Made by a program: the position numbers and the translations under genes. The notes under the pieces were generated by a model. It was not told the origin of the DNA, made no database searches, and worked only from the letters and a program-made list of their open reading frames with translations. A stretch of DNA of 64,000 nt from Rhynchopus sp. YZ270_cl-10 (lineage: Eukaryota; Euglenozoa; Diplonemea; Diplonemida; Diplonemidae). The stretch is from NCBI GenBank assembly GCA_964035575.1, contig OZ037922.1, forward strand, positions 744,001 to 808,000. The letters run 5' to 3'. Each line of letters starts with the position of its first letter. The first letter of the stretch is position 1. Positions 10,120-20,912 of this stretch are shown piece after piece.

Positions 10120-10429
10120 AAGAAGCAGGTCTCTTCGGCACAGTCTCTTTTGATAACTCTTGTGTCTGAATGTAAGTAAAGAAAGAAAGAAAGAAAGAAA
10201 GAAGGAGCCTCGAAGTGATGCAGAAAGTTTAAGAAAAAGATGAGCAGAAACTCGTGGAGGAAGTAGTGCAAAACGTTATGCAAAAAGTGATTCAAAAAGG
10301 TTCGGAACCCCCACCTAACAAAACTGGGAAAATGGAGGATTTTTTGGGGTGCCACAGTTTTGTTCCGTCCCAGAATAGTTCAGGGAACACATTACATGTG
10401 GTTGCATTGTCTGTGTGGCGTAGGGAACC

Positions 10430-10570
10430 TCAGACCTTTTGGAGATACGGCGAGTGGTCTACTTGCTTTCTACACCCATTTTTATTTATTTTTCTAGCAT
10501 CACTCATGCGCAACATGTGTATTGGGTTTGCAAAGTAGTAACTGTAGATGTACAGTGTGGTCAGTGTCCG
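10430..10570 (+). pseudogene. Copy D remnant: exon 1 end and intron of the tandem gene
   Basis: The stretch with cacccatttttatttat, catgcgcaacatgtgt and gtacagtgtggt follows the intron of copies B and C base for base with many substitutions. No reading frame survives and the second exon is missing. It shows that the array once ran on to the right and was cut by the mobile elements that follow. Confidence 0.6.
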
Positions 10571-10721
10571 CGGAACACCGTTCACCCCGTCCCGGACGGG
10601 GGTCAATTATTTTCCAAAAACCGACCCAAGTCCCAAACCCCCGTCCAGGGACGGGGGGTTTTGGATTTTTTTTTTGGGGGGGGAGGGGCAGGGCTATCGG
10701 TAAGAGATATGAAATATGATC

Positions 10722-11986
10722 CAGGGAAATAGCTTGGGTACTTTTGCTGGTTTCAAAACCAGAACGAGCTGGTTTACTGCAGAGTCCTAGCTTGCCTGGG
10801 TCAGTGGGTCAAGCTGACCCAAGTGCCTGGGTCGCGACCCACGAAAAAAAAAAAAAAAGGGAATTAATTAATTTGGAAATTGGGAAATTCTGATTTTTTT
10901 CCCTCTTTGGGGGGCCCACCACCATTTCTGGGGTAAGAAAAAAATATCGACAAAAAAATCCGGCACCGTCCAGGGCTGGGCCCAATTTTTTTTGCCTGCG
11001 GCGCCATTTTTCCTTTTTTGCTCCGCAAAAAAGGGTTCGTAGAGTGACTCTGTGGTGTAAAAAGCTACATTTTTACACCGTACCCTAATTTTTTTCGCCT
11101 GCGGCGCCATTTTATATATTTTGTGTTGGGTGATCTATGAACGGGGAGTGATTTTTATGGTTATAGTAGAGTTCCATTTAACGTTGTGAGCAACTCACTA
11201 GTCGTAGTGACCAAAATTTGTATCAGTCAAGAACTTGTCCATTTTTCTGAAATGACCCCACCACAGTGAGGGTAGAGCTCGGAAAACCCAAAAAAGCCAA
11301 GACAAGCCCCCCAAGGCCCAAAACCTCTGCTGACCCAAAAAAAAAATTCTGACCCAGATTTGGCATTTTTTTTCAAAACCAAGCTAGGACCCTGTTTACT
11401 GGTTTGGGGAAAAATAAAAAAAAAAAGTGGGATTCGGGATTCAGTTTTTCGCCTCCCCCCTGCACCACTTTCTTCACAGAAGAAAGCCTCACACGTAAGC
11501 GAACCCCTAAAAAGGGTGCATTGAGTGACTCTGTGGTGTAAAAAGCTACATTTTTTGCACCATACCCTAATTTTTTTTCGCCTGCGGCGCCACTTGATAT
11601 TATTTTTTTTGCTCCGCAAAAAATAGAGTTTACAATGGCTAAAGGGATTCCCTTGCATTTTGCAGCCAAACAAAATGCAACTTGGCCAAAGCTGCAAAAA
11701 GTTGACCGTTTTTTCAAAATGACCCACCGTTGCAACAGCCCCTGCTTCTGGAAGACGTATTGATTTATACGGTTAGTGGAACGTAAGGTGCAAGACCAAG
11801 CTCCGTTAACAAAGGATTATATCCCGTTTTCTTTGTCTCGCAAACCTTACCCTGTACCTCCCCACTCTGGCTGTCAGGGAGGCGCGCGCGAAGCGCGCGA
11901 CGACCGCTTTCAACTGGGGAAATTTTTTTTTCTAAACCAGCAAACCAGCAACATTTGAAAAGTGCACCTTTCAAGCTACTACCCTG
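10722..11986. mobile_element. hAT-type element W1 with 8-bp duplication ATATGATC
   Basis: Starts CAGGGAAATAGCTTGG and ends CAAGCTACTACCCTG; ATATGATC occurs on both sides (10714-10721 and 11987-11994). It contains a second element of the same family (10780-11394) and two copies of a module with GCC-TGC-GGC and TGC-TCC-GCA hairpins. The right part (11770-11940) is homologous to the 35603-36045 element. No transposase seen. Confidence 0.85.
10780..11394. mobile_element. hAT-type element W2 nested in W1
   Basis: Starts CAGAGTCCTAGCTTG and ends CAAGCTAGGACCCTG, with TTTACTG on both sides (10773-10779 and 11395-11401). Subterminal GGGTCAG/CTGACCC repeats match those of the 22055-25857 element. Contains module Z at about 10985-11115. 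A hAT-type insertion into another of the same family. Confidence 0.75.
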
Positions 11987-12054
11987 ATATGATCGCCTTT
12001 TTTCGAAAAAAAAAAATTTTTTTTTAAAATTACCAGACCACATATGAACAGAGA

Positions 12055-12265
12055 TCAGGGATTACGCTCCACGTGTGGAACGTATGGAAATCCATACGTG
12101 AATTGTTTTTGAAAAGGTGGAATCCATACGTGTCCATACGTAGGTAATTTGGGTTTTGGATTGGGGCTGGGGTGGGGTAGGTGAGGGGTGGGGCTCCGCC
12201 CCCACCTCTCACCTACCCCCTACAGAATTCTATTTGTAGGAGACAATTTTCTATTTTACACTGTG
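12055..12265 (+). mobile_element. Left end fragment of hAT-N
   Basis: Begins CAGGGATTACGCTCCACG and runs parallel to 7472-7660, including a 13-bp GGGGCTCCGCCCC mini-hairpin at 12189. The match stops near 12265; the right end is not found. Confidence 0.65.
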
Positions 12266-12284
12266 GCCAGGGGGTTGGGGATGC

Positions 12285-12590
12285 CATCCCTGGGATACCT
12301 TTTTTGGGGATAGCATATGGCATCCCCCCGGGGAGAGCATAACCTATCCCCAGGGAGAGGTTAACCTATCCCCCTGGGATAGCATATTTCAAGGTTAACC
12401 TATCCCAGGGATAGCATTTTTTGACTTCCAACCCGGGAAAACACAGAGAAGAGAGGAAAAACACCCCCTCCCCAGGGTGGGTATTCACTGAGGGAAGCTA
12501 AAAACACCCCCAGAGTGGGTCACAAGTGGCTTGTGGCCCGAAAAACGACCCAAAAGTCACCCCATAACACAAAAAAAGTGCTTGGCTTAC
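12285..12590 (+). repeat. Repeat Y, copy 1 (palindromic CCTATCCC/GGGATAG units)
   Basis: Matches 21318-21604 in reverse orientation over almost 300 bp. The left half is a chain of hairpin-forming units (GGGATAGCATATGGCATCC, AACCTATCCC, GGGATAGC); the right half (ACACCCCCTCCCCAGGG, GTGGGTCACAAGTGGCTTG) is unique. No coding capacity. Confidence 0.75.
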
Positions 12591-12786
12591 AACAACTCTG
12601 GGCCAAGGAGGTCCTCAGCGTCGTCAGCCGCCCCTTTTTTTCTATTTTAAAACCCCCGGAAAAAATAGACCACATAAGAAGTACATAAATTACACTTCAT
12701 TTTTCATACAATGCAACGAGGCCTGAAAATACTCATGTGAGCGATCTGAAAAAATTCCGGGGTCGGACAATTTTTTTTAGCAAGAA

Positions 12787-13899
12787 CAGGGCTTCCCGCA
12801 GGATCTGGGGTTTTGGCCTCCCAGGGGGACCAGCCAAAAAAAGGTGGAATTTTTTTTTTTTTTCAATGATTTTAATTTGTGTGGTGTGTAGCATTAACGC
12901 TGACGCTACGTTACGTTACGCGCCTTTACGCACTTTAAGTGGTCAAAAAAATTTTTCGACTTCGGCGAAAATGTCCCGGCAAACCGTTAAAACTGCTGCA
13001 TTAACTCGCATATTGCATATCATATCACGTTCCCCACCTTTGCGGAATAAGAAAAAATATGTCAGGTCGGTAGCGTGCAGACGTTTCCTCGTATAGACAT
13101 CTACAAAAAGAAACGACAGTCATGGCAAAGGTTCCTGGCGAAGCCACGGTACGCAACATTTCAAAATACTGTGATTAAAATTGCACATTTTACAGCCACA
13201 CTATGTCATGGGTGGCTTGCAATCTTGCGCCGCAGGCGCACGGTACGCTACTTTTTTCTTTTGCCATGCTGCATGCTTCCTTTTCCTTCGGCGTTTGACC
13301 AATTGAGTCGCGTTCTGGCTGTGACGGGGTCACTTTGCCCATGAGGCATACTCGTGGTTCTTTGCAACCGTTATTTTCTGCCTCTTCGGAGCCTGAGCCG
13401 ATAACTGGGACTCCGCCGGTCGCTTTGCAAATTCCATTATGGAAATCTGTCTTGGTCCGGAGGACTTTTTTGGTGCCATCTTTTCCCCCTGTTACACGAC
13501 GGTGATGTAACGGGTGTTACAAGTGGAGTTACAAGTGAGTTACATGTAACTTTTGTTACATGTAACTCACTTGTAACCCACCAGTTACAACCTGATTTTG
13601 CCTGTAATTCATGTATCCCACTTGTAACTCACTTGTAACTCACTTGTAACGGTTTTTCACTTGTAACGTTACATGTAACTTCACTTGTAATGTACTGTAC
13701 ATCACCGTCGTGTAGTTGCCTGTATTTGGATGCGCGGGGACGGGAGGGTGGGAAAAATTAAAAAAAATGTGGAAAATTCCTAATAGGCAGCCTCGGAACA
13801 CTCAAGGGCAGGCTGGTCCCCCCTGGTCCCCCCTTATTATTTTTATTTTCCCCCAGGGGGACCAGTGGTCCCCCCTGGTCCCCCCTGTGGGAAGCCCTG
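12787..13899. mobile_element. hAT-like element with CAGGGCTTCCC ends
   Basis: CAGGGCTTCCCGCAGG at 12787 is mirrored by CCTGTGGGAAGCCCTG ending at 13899. The flanks share only AAGAA directly, in A-rich sequence, so the target duplication is uncertain. Inside are the GGGGGACCAG repeats near each end, a module shared with hAT-N (13205-13282, inverted), mini-hairpins at 13137-13145 and 13227-13239, and the fold-back at 13492-13711. Confidence 0.55.
13492..13711. repeat. Fold-back built from GTTACA motifs
   Basis: Ends ACACGACGGTGATGTA and its inverse at 13695-13711. Between them, GTTACATGTAAC palindromes and CACTTGTAAC/GTTACAAGTG units repeat a dozen times in both orientations. No coding capacity; probably a nested short inverted-repeat element. 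Confidence 0.7.
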
Positions 13900-14239
13900 A
13901 AGAAATGCGTAACTTTAAGTTTGTACCAAAATCAGAGAAAAGTATACCTGGTTTCATGTTTCTGCTGATATATAAAATTATTACGTAAGTTATTACGTTA
14001 TCGGTCACCACGTTCCTAAGTCATGTCATGTATTTCCCCTCCTGAAATGTGCCGAAATCGTCCTGCTGAGAAAATTGCGGGGTCGCAATATTTAGTGGAA
14101 AAGATGATTGCTGCTTACACCACCTGATTTTACTCCGCGTATAGGCGCGTAGGCGCGGATAGGACCGTATAGGCATATCCCCACCCATGTTTCCCTAGGT
14201 ATATATACGTGGATATCCCCCCACAACCCGCCAAAGCCA

Positions 14240-14620
14240 CTCTTTTCCCTCTCCCTTGGACACCTTCGGCCCCGCTTTGTTCGGGCAATCACCACTGCGC
14301 CAAGTGGAGGATGAGGAGGTCGCTTTCTGGGATGACGGGATCGTGGAAGGAGACGACGACTGGGTCGCGACTTTCTTCGCTGGTGCCAAGTTGGTGGCCC
14401 TCATGAAGGTGTCATGAAAGGCAAGCCTGATGACATGCGCCCAACTGCAGTGGAGGACGTGACACGCCGTTTGATTGGCAAGATCTTGGCGAACAGGTTA
14501 TGGAAGCAAGCTTCCGAAATTTTCCGCAAAGAGAACTCAACGTGCTACTCCGACTTGTATAAGAAGCAACCAAACGGGCACGTTCCTCTATGGAACGGTT
14601 GCAACAACCCCGGTGTGTGA
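14240..14620 (+). pseudogene. LINE reverse transcriptase fragment
   Basis: One frame (14297-14415) reads EDEEVAFWDDGI ... FFAGAKLVALMK and a second (14414-14620) reads KGKPDDMRPTAVEDVTRRLI followed by GKILANRL. Together these match the non-LTR retrotransposon pattern of a Gly/Ala-Leu-x-Ala-Leu-x-Lys segment, then DxRPIAV and a helix with RRL. A one-base shift separates the frames and the frame stops after NNPGV; no catalytic YADD-type motif is present. Clearly a dead fragment. Confidence 0.6.
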
Positions 14621-15063
14621 AAGAGGTTGAGGGATATCCATTTTGTCGATTTTTGGGGTGTTGCGAGCGTGTGACATTCTGTCGCTCCGGAAGGGGATTC
14701 TGAGGATGTGCGCAAGTTTCAAGGTTTGGACACCCACTCCCCAACCCCCACCAGAGGCCATCCAAAAAAGTTTTTCCTGGATTTTCGACCCCCGCGTATA
14801 GGACCGTATAGGTCCGTTTAGGACAGGGTGCGTATATGACGTATAGTGCTGAATCCCGTTTTTTTTTAGATGAGTCATACCTCGGGTATGTATAAAAAAG
14901 GCCTTTGGCCTCTCTCCATAGTTGTATTTAAAATAGAGCTGTGGTCTGTGGATGAAGCCTGTGTATGAGTTTGGGATCTCTCTAGTGTTAGAGGATCCAG
15001 CCTTGTATCACACAATGCAACGATCCGGGTGCGCCTGAAAATACTCATGTCTGGAAAATGTAG
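14621..15063. other. No gene seen; short repeats
   Basis: The motif CGTATAGGACCGTATAGG at about 14795 recurs near 14150 (before the LINE fragment), suggesting both belong to one element flanking the fragment. Around 15020-15055 the string GCCTGAAAATACTCATG also occurs at 12721-12738. No reading frame of interest. Confidence 0.35.
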
Positions 15064-15127
15064 CTGAGGCGTGACTGAGGCGTACTCGGGATTAGTTACG
15101 TTTGAGTACGCCTCAGGCACGCCTCAG
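15064..15127. repeat. Strong hairpin, about 24-bp stem
   Basis: CTGAGGCGTG and CTGAGGCGTACTC on the left pair with GAGTACGCCTCAG and CACGCCTCAG on the right around a short AT-rich loop. Bases 15128-15544 that follow hold no gene or repeat I can name. Confidence 0.7.
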
Positions 15128-15544
15128 TATACATCAACAGTGCCTTGCACTGCTTCTGAGCCCAACGCAGGGGGTCGGTGCAAACAATTTTCGAATGTTG
15201 TAATGTTAAAGCAATGCATCTGTACCCGCACGCCAGGTTGTAGTTACTTCAGAATTTTCTTAAGTTTGCACGAAAGAGAGCGGGGGCAACTCCTTTGTGT
15301 TATGAGTCCGCTGTGCAGCACAAAGCGAGGAACCTTAAAACACTGCCTGCGTGGTGGCTGAATTCACATCCCTTAGAATTACCAGAATTCAGCCATTGTT
15401 GAAGTAACGTACATACTTGTGTGTTCGTGTCCCTTAAATGGGTGCACTGCTTCACTGCAGCGGGCTGTTTGGCCTGTCGACGTAATAAGTACGAAGACAG
15501 GGGGCGGTGCCAACAATTTTCCAATGATGTAACGTTTATCTATA

Positions 15545-15725
15545 CATAGCGCTCTAATTAGAGTATTAGGGTATAATTAGAGTCTGGGATTTTGGGCCAA
15601 GTCAGTTAGAGTCCAGTTAGAGTATAATTAGAGTCGCTTTTCTTTAATTAGACTATAATTAGAGTGCAGTTAGAGCATAATTAGACTCTAACTACACTCT
15701 AATTATTGTCTAATTAGAGTATAAC
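15545..15725. repeat. CTCTAATTAGAG-type palindromic repeat block
   Basis: TTAGAGT and its inverse ACTCTAA occur about every 12-20 bases, often joined into CTCTAATTAGAG. A second block is at 19550-19635. Looks like a decayed tandem array that can fold at many places. Confidence 0.65.
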
Positions 15726-16475
15726 AACAGGCTTCTTGTAGGTGCAAACGCCTTACGGATTCGGTTCCTCTAAGGTTCCTCTGTAGGACCCAGGTGCCAG
15801 GTACATAGCTGAAAATATGACTTGGGAACCGGGACCCGGTTATTCTCAGCCGGGACACAATATGTGAAGGCGCTGTGGGTCCGCCTGAAAGCGGGTCGGG
15901 GTCCTGGTCGCGAGAGGGTGGGGGCTTAGTCCTAGTCTTACTGCCTAGACCTAGTACCCGGGACTCGGGACCCGGCTTATTCTCAGCTATGGGTACCCAG
16001 GTACCCAGACCCGCGCAGTGGCTCATGCCCTCAAGTGTGAGTGACCCACACATGAGGGAATGCGACACCGCAAAAACTCTTCGCGCACCTTCGGTGCAAC
16101 GCCGCAGGGCAGGCCAAACAGCGTTGGACTCAGAGAAATGCCTGCTGTTAAGGTAACTAACATAAGAATCAACTCCCAGCAACAAGGAGCGCCTTTTGGC
16201 GGGCGTTGTTGAGGGTGTTTGGGGTGCAAAGTTTTCCACAATTTTGATGCGCGGGTACAGAAGTGGTGTCTTGTTCTTTCATCTCTAGGAATGTAAATGT
16301 CAATCGAGTTTAACTACCACTAAGGGGTCGAAGGGGGTAATCCCGGTATCAAAGGTTGTGTCAATGGGAAATCTATGAGTATACGTTCATTTCATCCTCA
16401 GAAATAACTACTTATGAACCCAGGAGAGATCCAAGCCTCGCGTTAAACCACCACCCGCGATTGACTTAGATGTTA
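15726..16475. other. Non-coding, GC-rich stretch
   Basis: No gene supported. Contains repeated CGGGACCCGG and GGTACCC palindromes (15820-16010). Reading frames present on both strands are not conserved-looking and mirror these palindromes. Confidence 0.35.
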
Positions 16476-17171
16476 CCGTCTTTTGAAAAATTATGGACCA
16501 GAAAAATAGGTCCATAAAAAAAAAAAATCCCAAAAAGTCCATAATTGTTCTGGTCCATCATTGTTCTGGTCCATGTTATTTCTGGTCCATCTGTGTTAGG
16601 CTTTTTTTTTGAACTTGTCCATTTTCAGACCCATTCCGAGCTTTCGGTACCGCACGTTGGCGGGGCATCTCGGCTTATATGTGGGCCCGGTAGACCCATT
16701 CCGAGCTTTCTCCCCACACAAGCGGTCGTCGCACGCGCTTCGCGCGCGCGACTCCCTGTCAAAATTCTGGACAAGTACAAAAAAACCCCACACATGTGTC
16801 GGACCAGAAAAATAGGCAGGGGGGCCGCCACCTACAGTCCCGCCTATTATTAATAGCGTTTTATTTTATAAAATCCTAATTAGTGACGTTCTAATTTATA
16901 AAGTCGTGAATTAATTTATTTTTCGGGGGGGAATACTAAGTTATTGAATTTATTTTCCCCGGCGGAGCCGAAAAAAATTTTTTTGCCTGCACAAGTGACG
17001 ACGGGTTTGTGCGGGTTCTGTTGGAGGAATATGTGGAAAAGGAGGTGTGTAATCAGTGATACACGGAGGTAAAAAACGGTGCGGTCGGTGGTGGCTGTGC
17101 GGACGCGCATGCCGTTCACCTCCATGGTCTATTTCGCCCACGAGATGAAAAGACCTGGCACCAGGAGTCGG

Positions 17172-17590
17172 TTACACCGAGGCGTGTCCCGCCTCGTCTT
17201 CACCACCATCCCCCTCGCAAGCGACGCAAATCGGTTGGCTGTTGAACTTGCGGGTCATCCCCGTAAGGTTGAGAAACCTCTTCAGCTCCTCGGGGTTCAA
17301 AAGAGCCTTGGGTGAAGTACGAACCGCTCTCTTTTTGTGGGTTTTGTACTTGGAGATGGTGGGAGCAGAAATATGGCGTCCTGGGTGAGCGTCATTCCAC
17401 CACGCCATCACATCAGCGTGCGGTCTGTCATCAGTGCCTGCGTCCGCCGATGAACGGTGAGGCTGGCACTTTCAACTTCTCTGTCATCCGCCATGGCGTT
17501 GTCTGTGATGGTGACAATCTCCGGGGCGGTGAGGACAGCCTGCTCGACGATGGTCACATCTTCGGCATATTTCTTTCATTTTTTCCGTTC
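17172..17590 (-). pseudogene. Transposase amino-terminal region (helix-turn-helix), interrupted
   Basis: Minus-strand frame with MAWWNDAHPGRHISAPTISK then YKTHKKRAV, LLNPEELKRFLNLTG and a final CVAC pair. The W-x-N-x-H-P-G ... T-I-S-K-Y-K pattern resembles the helix-turn-helix of pogo/CENP-B-type transposases (weak, by eye). Upstream of the inserted F4 repeat the same protein seems to continue as VEQAVLTAPEIVTITDNAMA. The catalytic DDE region is absent, so the element is a deletion derivative. Confidence 0.5.
17433..17479 (+). mobile_element. 47-bp F4 repeat inserted in the transposase gene
   Basis: AGTGCCTGCGTCCGCCGATG and the rest of the F4 unit up to CAACTTC, with TCTGTCATC directly repeated on both sides (17424-17432 and 17480-17488). 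The same unit occurs at 52126 and, degraded, at four other places. The first and last parts pair (AGTGC with GCACT) and GCCT pairs with AGGC inside. Confidence 0.75.
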
Positions 17591-17795
17591 ATTCCGTGGT
17601 GGAGACAGACATGATGGTCGGAGAGAAAGATGCAGATAGTCTTGTAGAGATTCAGACTGGGATTTGGGTGGACAAGCTAATTTATAAAATCTTAATTAGT
17701 GACGTTCTAATTTATAAAGTCGCTAATTAAATATTTTCAGATTTGGTCGAATTTATAAATTAGAAATTCACTAATTAGAGGCGGGACTGTAGTAA

Positions 17796-18318
17796 AGTTC
17801 TGTTGATGGTCAACAGAACTTTTTGAAAATGAAAAAAAAAAAAAAAAAAGTTCTGTTGAGTGGTTCAGACCCGTTCTACTTGTCAAAAAATCTCAGGAGA
17901 AGAAGATATAGAGAGGTGAGTGCTCAAATGTCCCAAAAAAGTTAAAATCGGGTGGTGGTAAAAAAAAAAGTTGCGTACCGTGCGCCTGCGGCGCAAGCAG
18001 CTCCCACCACCAACGCAGTTCCATTATATGTGAACATTTTTTTTAAAATGTTGCGTACCGTGGCTTCGCCAGGAACCTTTGGGTGTCATGACCGCTGCTT
18101 ACTGATAAGAAGGCTGACACCACTACGGCTTGTGGACGGCCACCGTAGAGTACAATGTACAGCCTGGTGAGAGGGAAAGAGCAAATGTCGTTGATTCGGA
18201 GGAACTCTGACCGGGCTTGGGGAACATGCGTCTCTCCGCCGGAGGCCACGAGAAGGTGCTTTGTAGGGGTTTTCGCGCGAAGCGCGAAATTTTTTTTTTG
18301 GACCATCAACAGAACTTT
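17796..18318. repeat. Inverted-repeat element X, copy 1
   Basis: Starts AAGTTCTGTTGATGGTC and ends GACCATCAACAGAACTT. Its left end is itself a palindrome (AGTTCTGTTGA and TCAACAGAACT around TGG). Compared with X2 (23343-23600) it carries about 300 extra bases, 17995-18299, including TTC- and GAA-loop mini-hairpins at 18062-18070 and 18271-18289. The M1 module (TTGCGTACCGT plus hairpin at 17982-17994) is in both. Confidence 0.65.
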
Positions 18319-19140
18319 TTCAAAACCCAAAATCCTGGCGGCGGGGCTGAAAATAGGTCCAAGGATATCTCTAAATCCGTCCTTTTTTGGCCAAATTCCG
18401 AAATCCCAATCCAAAAAATTCCCTGTTTTTTTGGTATAGTTTTTGGGCTGTTTTTTGACTTTTTTGTGGGGAGAAAAAAAATTTTTCCCGATATGTCGTC
18501 AGGGCTCTCGCCGGGGGTGATTTGGGGTCCCGAGCTTTCCCCCCGTAAAAGCGGTCGCTGCGCGCGACTCCCACGAACCTGCCAGTGCAGGGAGGCGTGG
18601 CGCTTTCTCCCCTCTGATGCACAAAAGGCAGGTGGGGAGGGGTGAACCACAATCCGTAGTGTGTCAGCCTTATCAGTAACCTCGGTACATTTATGAAAGA
18701 AACGGCAGTCATGGCACCCAAAGGTTCCTGGCGAAGCCACGGTACGCAACATTTGAGATCTCCTCCGTCTTCCAACCCTCATAATTGAATGCGATTGACA
18801 CGTCTTCTCCTTCTGCACAACCTTCTTCTTCTTGTGCACAACCTCAAATGTCTCTGATGCTGGACGTTTGCCTGCAACTGACGTGAACATCCGCACCCAC
18901 AACTACAGCAACCGCCTGCAGAGCCAATTTTTTCCTCAAAAATCCGGGACTTTTTTTTTTCCTTTTCCCCTTTTTTCGCTTTATTTGATCGCGTTGATCG
19001 ATCGCATCCCACAGGCGAAACTCTCTGGGGGTGGGGTGGAGTAGAATGTACCTGAAATTGCTGTAGGGAAAAACAGGGAATTTTTTTCAGGGATTTTTTT
19101 TATTTTTCCGAAATCCCAATCCCAATCCAGAATTAGAAAA
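18319..19140. other. Rest of the large TA element, no intact gene
   Basis: Contains an inverted copy of the sequence at 18040-18130 (18655-18755: AAGGTTCCTGGCGAAGCCAC, TACGCAACATTT) and a degraded module P at about 18548-18580. Reading frames on the minus strand run through these repeats and look accidental. Confidence 0.4.
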
Positions 19141-19549
19141 ATCCCTGAATAGGTCCATAAAAAAAAAAAAATCCCAAAAGGTCCATAATTGTTCTGGTCC
19201 ATCATTATTCTGGTCCATGTTATTTCTGGTCCATATTTTTTCAAAAGACGGTATAACAAAGAGAATTCATAACAAAACAACACCCTGTCCCATTCACACT
19301 AAATTGCCATGCTTCAAGTGCATGCGCTGGGCCAAAATTCCTATGCTAAAAAGGCATCAAGACTACCCACAAGGAGTGTGAATTGTGCACTGGTTTTCTG
19401 GGGGAACAAACAATATTCTTGTGTCTAGTTCTCTGCAAGCAGAGAACAGACTTTCTGGATTACAAAGTCGAATTTCTTGCACTAGCTATGCCCCCTGGGT
19501 TAATGCCTATAGCATTGGTTGATGTGTCCCTCTTATTGACCCTCTTATA

Positions 19550-19635
19550 AGACTCTAATTAGAGTCCAGTTAGAGTATTAGAGTTCAGTTAGAGCTTTAA
19601 AGACTCTAATTATATTCTAACTACCGACTCTAATG
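19550..19635. repeat. Second CTCTAATTAGAG-type block
   Basis: Same TTAGAGT/ACTCTAA pattern as 15545-15725. Bases 19252-19549 before it hold no gene. Confidence 0.6.
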
Positions 19636-19776
19636 ATCTACAGTAAGACAACAAACATCGGTGGGGTAAAAACCGATATACCTTGTGTGTCCTACTTCAC
19701 GCACGCCCCAGCAAGGTATATTGAACGGTACTTCAAGCGATAATTCGTTACAGTTGGACAAGTACTATTGGCGACC

Positions 19777-19838
19777 AAAAAAGTCGCCAATTGCAAGAAA
19801 ACTCCCAAAATCCGCCAATATTTTTTGGTCGCCAAGTT
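19777..19838. repeat. TTGGCGACC fold-back, copy 1
   Basis: TTGGCGACCAAAAAAGTCGC followed by CAA, then CCGCCAAT and TTTTTTGGTCGCCAA: a short element with both an internal hairpin and terminal inverted repeats. Copy 2 is at 20832-20912. Confidence 0.65.
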
Positions 19839-20280
19839 ATTTGGTGGGAAAGCGGTTCTTATTGATACAATAGTCACAAGTATAAAAAAGGTGCCCCTTC
19901 AGTGCACCAGGTGCAGCGTATCTTTCAAGAAAGTCGAACATTAGCTCCGCGCCACGCACTCACGCACGCCACCCAAAAATACACATGGTGAGTCAAAGGG
20001 AGGCACAAAAACTTTACCAAAAATCGAAAAAAGCTACTTCCCAACCAATGTGACTAAGAACCACTATCCTATGGGGTGTCCCCAACCCCGGTGAAATCCG
20101 GGCGAAATCGGGTGAAATCGGGCGAAATCGGGCAAAAACAGGGTTTTTTGGCTTCTGTGAGGGTTTGGCCCAGTAAAACACCCAGAAACCGCGCTTTTCG
20201 AGATTTCCGGGCTGGGTCTGGGTGAAATAAAAAAAAATCGGCCACTTTCGTTGAGCAGAGCCCCTTTAGGTGACTCACTG

Positions 20281-20414
20281 TACACAGTACACAGTACACA
20301 GTACACAGTACACAGTACACAGTACACAGTACACAGTACACAGTACACAGTACACAGTACACAGTACACAGTACACAGTACACAGTACACAGTACACAGT
20401 ACACAGTACACAGT
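20281..20414. repeat. 7-bp satellite, unit ACACAGT, about 19 copies
   Basis: Perfect tandem copies. The unit is the reverse complement of the 58271-59090 array unit. Open reading frames through it are artefacts of the 7-base period. Confidence 0.95.
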
Positions 20415-20475
20415 TTGGGTGGGTATTGGCACAAACCATCGTAGGTACACGCGCCAATGACGTTCAACCCGCTCC

Positions 20476-20660
20476 TCCAGGCTGTTTCCTAATTCTGGAT
20501 ATTTTCCGGAAAATTCCGACATCTGGAAGCAAATATTTTCCCTGAAAAAAAGTGGGCTCCAAAACATTCCGCGATTGGCGTTTCCGGAATCCGTCCGCGC
20601 TGTGGTGGGGTCACTTTGCCGAAATGGCCAAGTTCTTGGTTTTGGTCAAACCCCGCCCAA
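20476..20660 (+). mobile_element. Left fragment of the hAT-type element found at 43883
   Basis: CAGGCTGTTTCCTAATT, the TTTTCCGGAAAATTCCGACA segment and the sequence round GTGGTGGGGTCA match 43883-44060. The right end is not found here. Confidence 0.65.
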
Positions 20661-20831
20661 GCTCCCCACCGCCAACCCAAAAAAAGGAATTTTTGAAATC
20701 CGGGCGAAATCGGGTGAAATCGGGCGAAATCGGGTGAAATTGGGTTCAGGTGGGCACAGGTGGGCACAGGTGGGCTCCAGGGGGGCGATTGTGGGCTGGT
20801 CGCGGGACACCACATCCTACCAAGTAATATT

Positions 20832-20912
20832 GGCGACCAAAAAAGTCGCCAATTACAAGAAAACCCCCAAAATCCGCCAATGTTATTTGGTCGCCAATTG
20901 TTTTGGTCGCCA
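20832..20912. repeat. TTGGCGACC fold-back, copy 2
   Basis: Same unit as 19777-19838, followed by one extra TTTTGGTCGCCAA. It merges with the right end of the Tc1-type element. Confidence 0.65.

Larger units (their letters stand above)
16835..17789. mobile_element. Tc1/mariner (pogo-like) element with TA duplication
   Basis: Ends CAGTCCCGCC and inverse GGCGGGACTG, flanked by TA (16833-16834, 17790-17791). CAGT ends plus TA are typical of Tc1/mariner elements. AT-rich subterminal repeats (GTGACGTTCTAATTTATAAA) occur at both ends. Contains a broken transposase on the minus strand and a 47-bp F4 repeat inside that gene. Confidence 0.75.
16476..19251. mobile_element. Large inverted-repeat element with TA duplication
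   Basis: Ends CCGTCTTTTGAAAAA and inverse, bounded by TA (16474-16475 and 19252-19253). Next to each end are several TGGACCAGAA/TTCTGGTCCA repeats, a binding-site-like arrangement. The interior holds a Tc1/pogo-type element (16835-17789), element X1 (17796-18318) and several mini-hairpins. TA duplication suggests Tc1/mariner relatives, but no transposase of its own remains. Confidence 0.65.
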
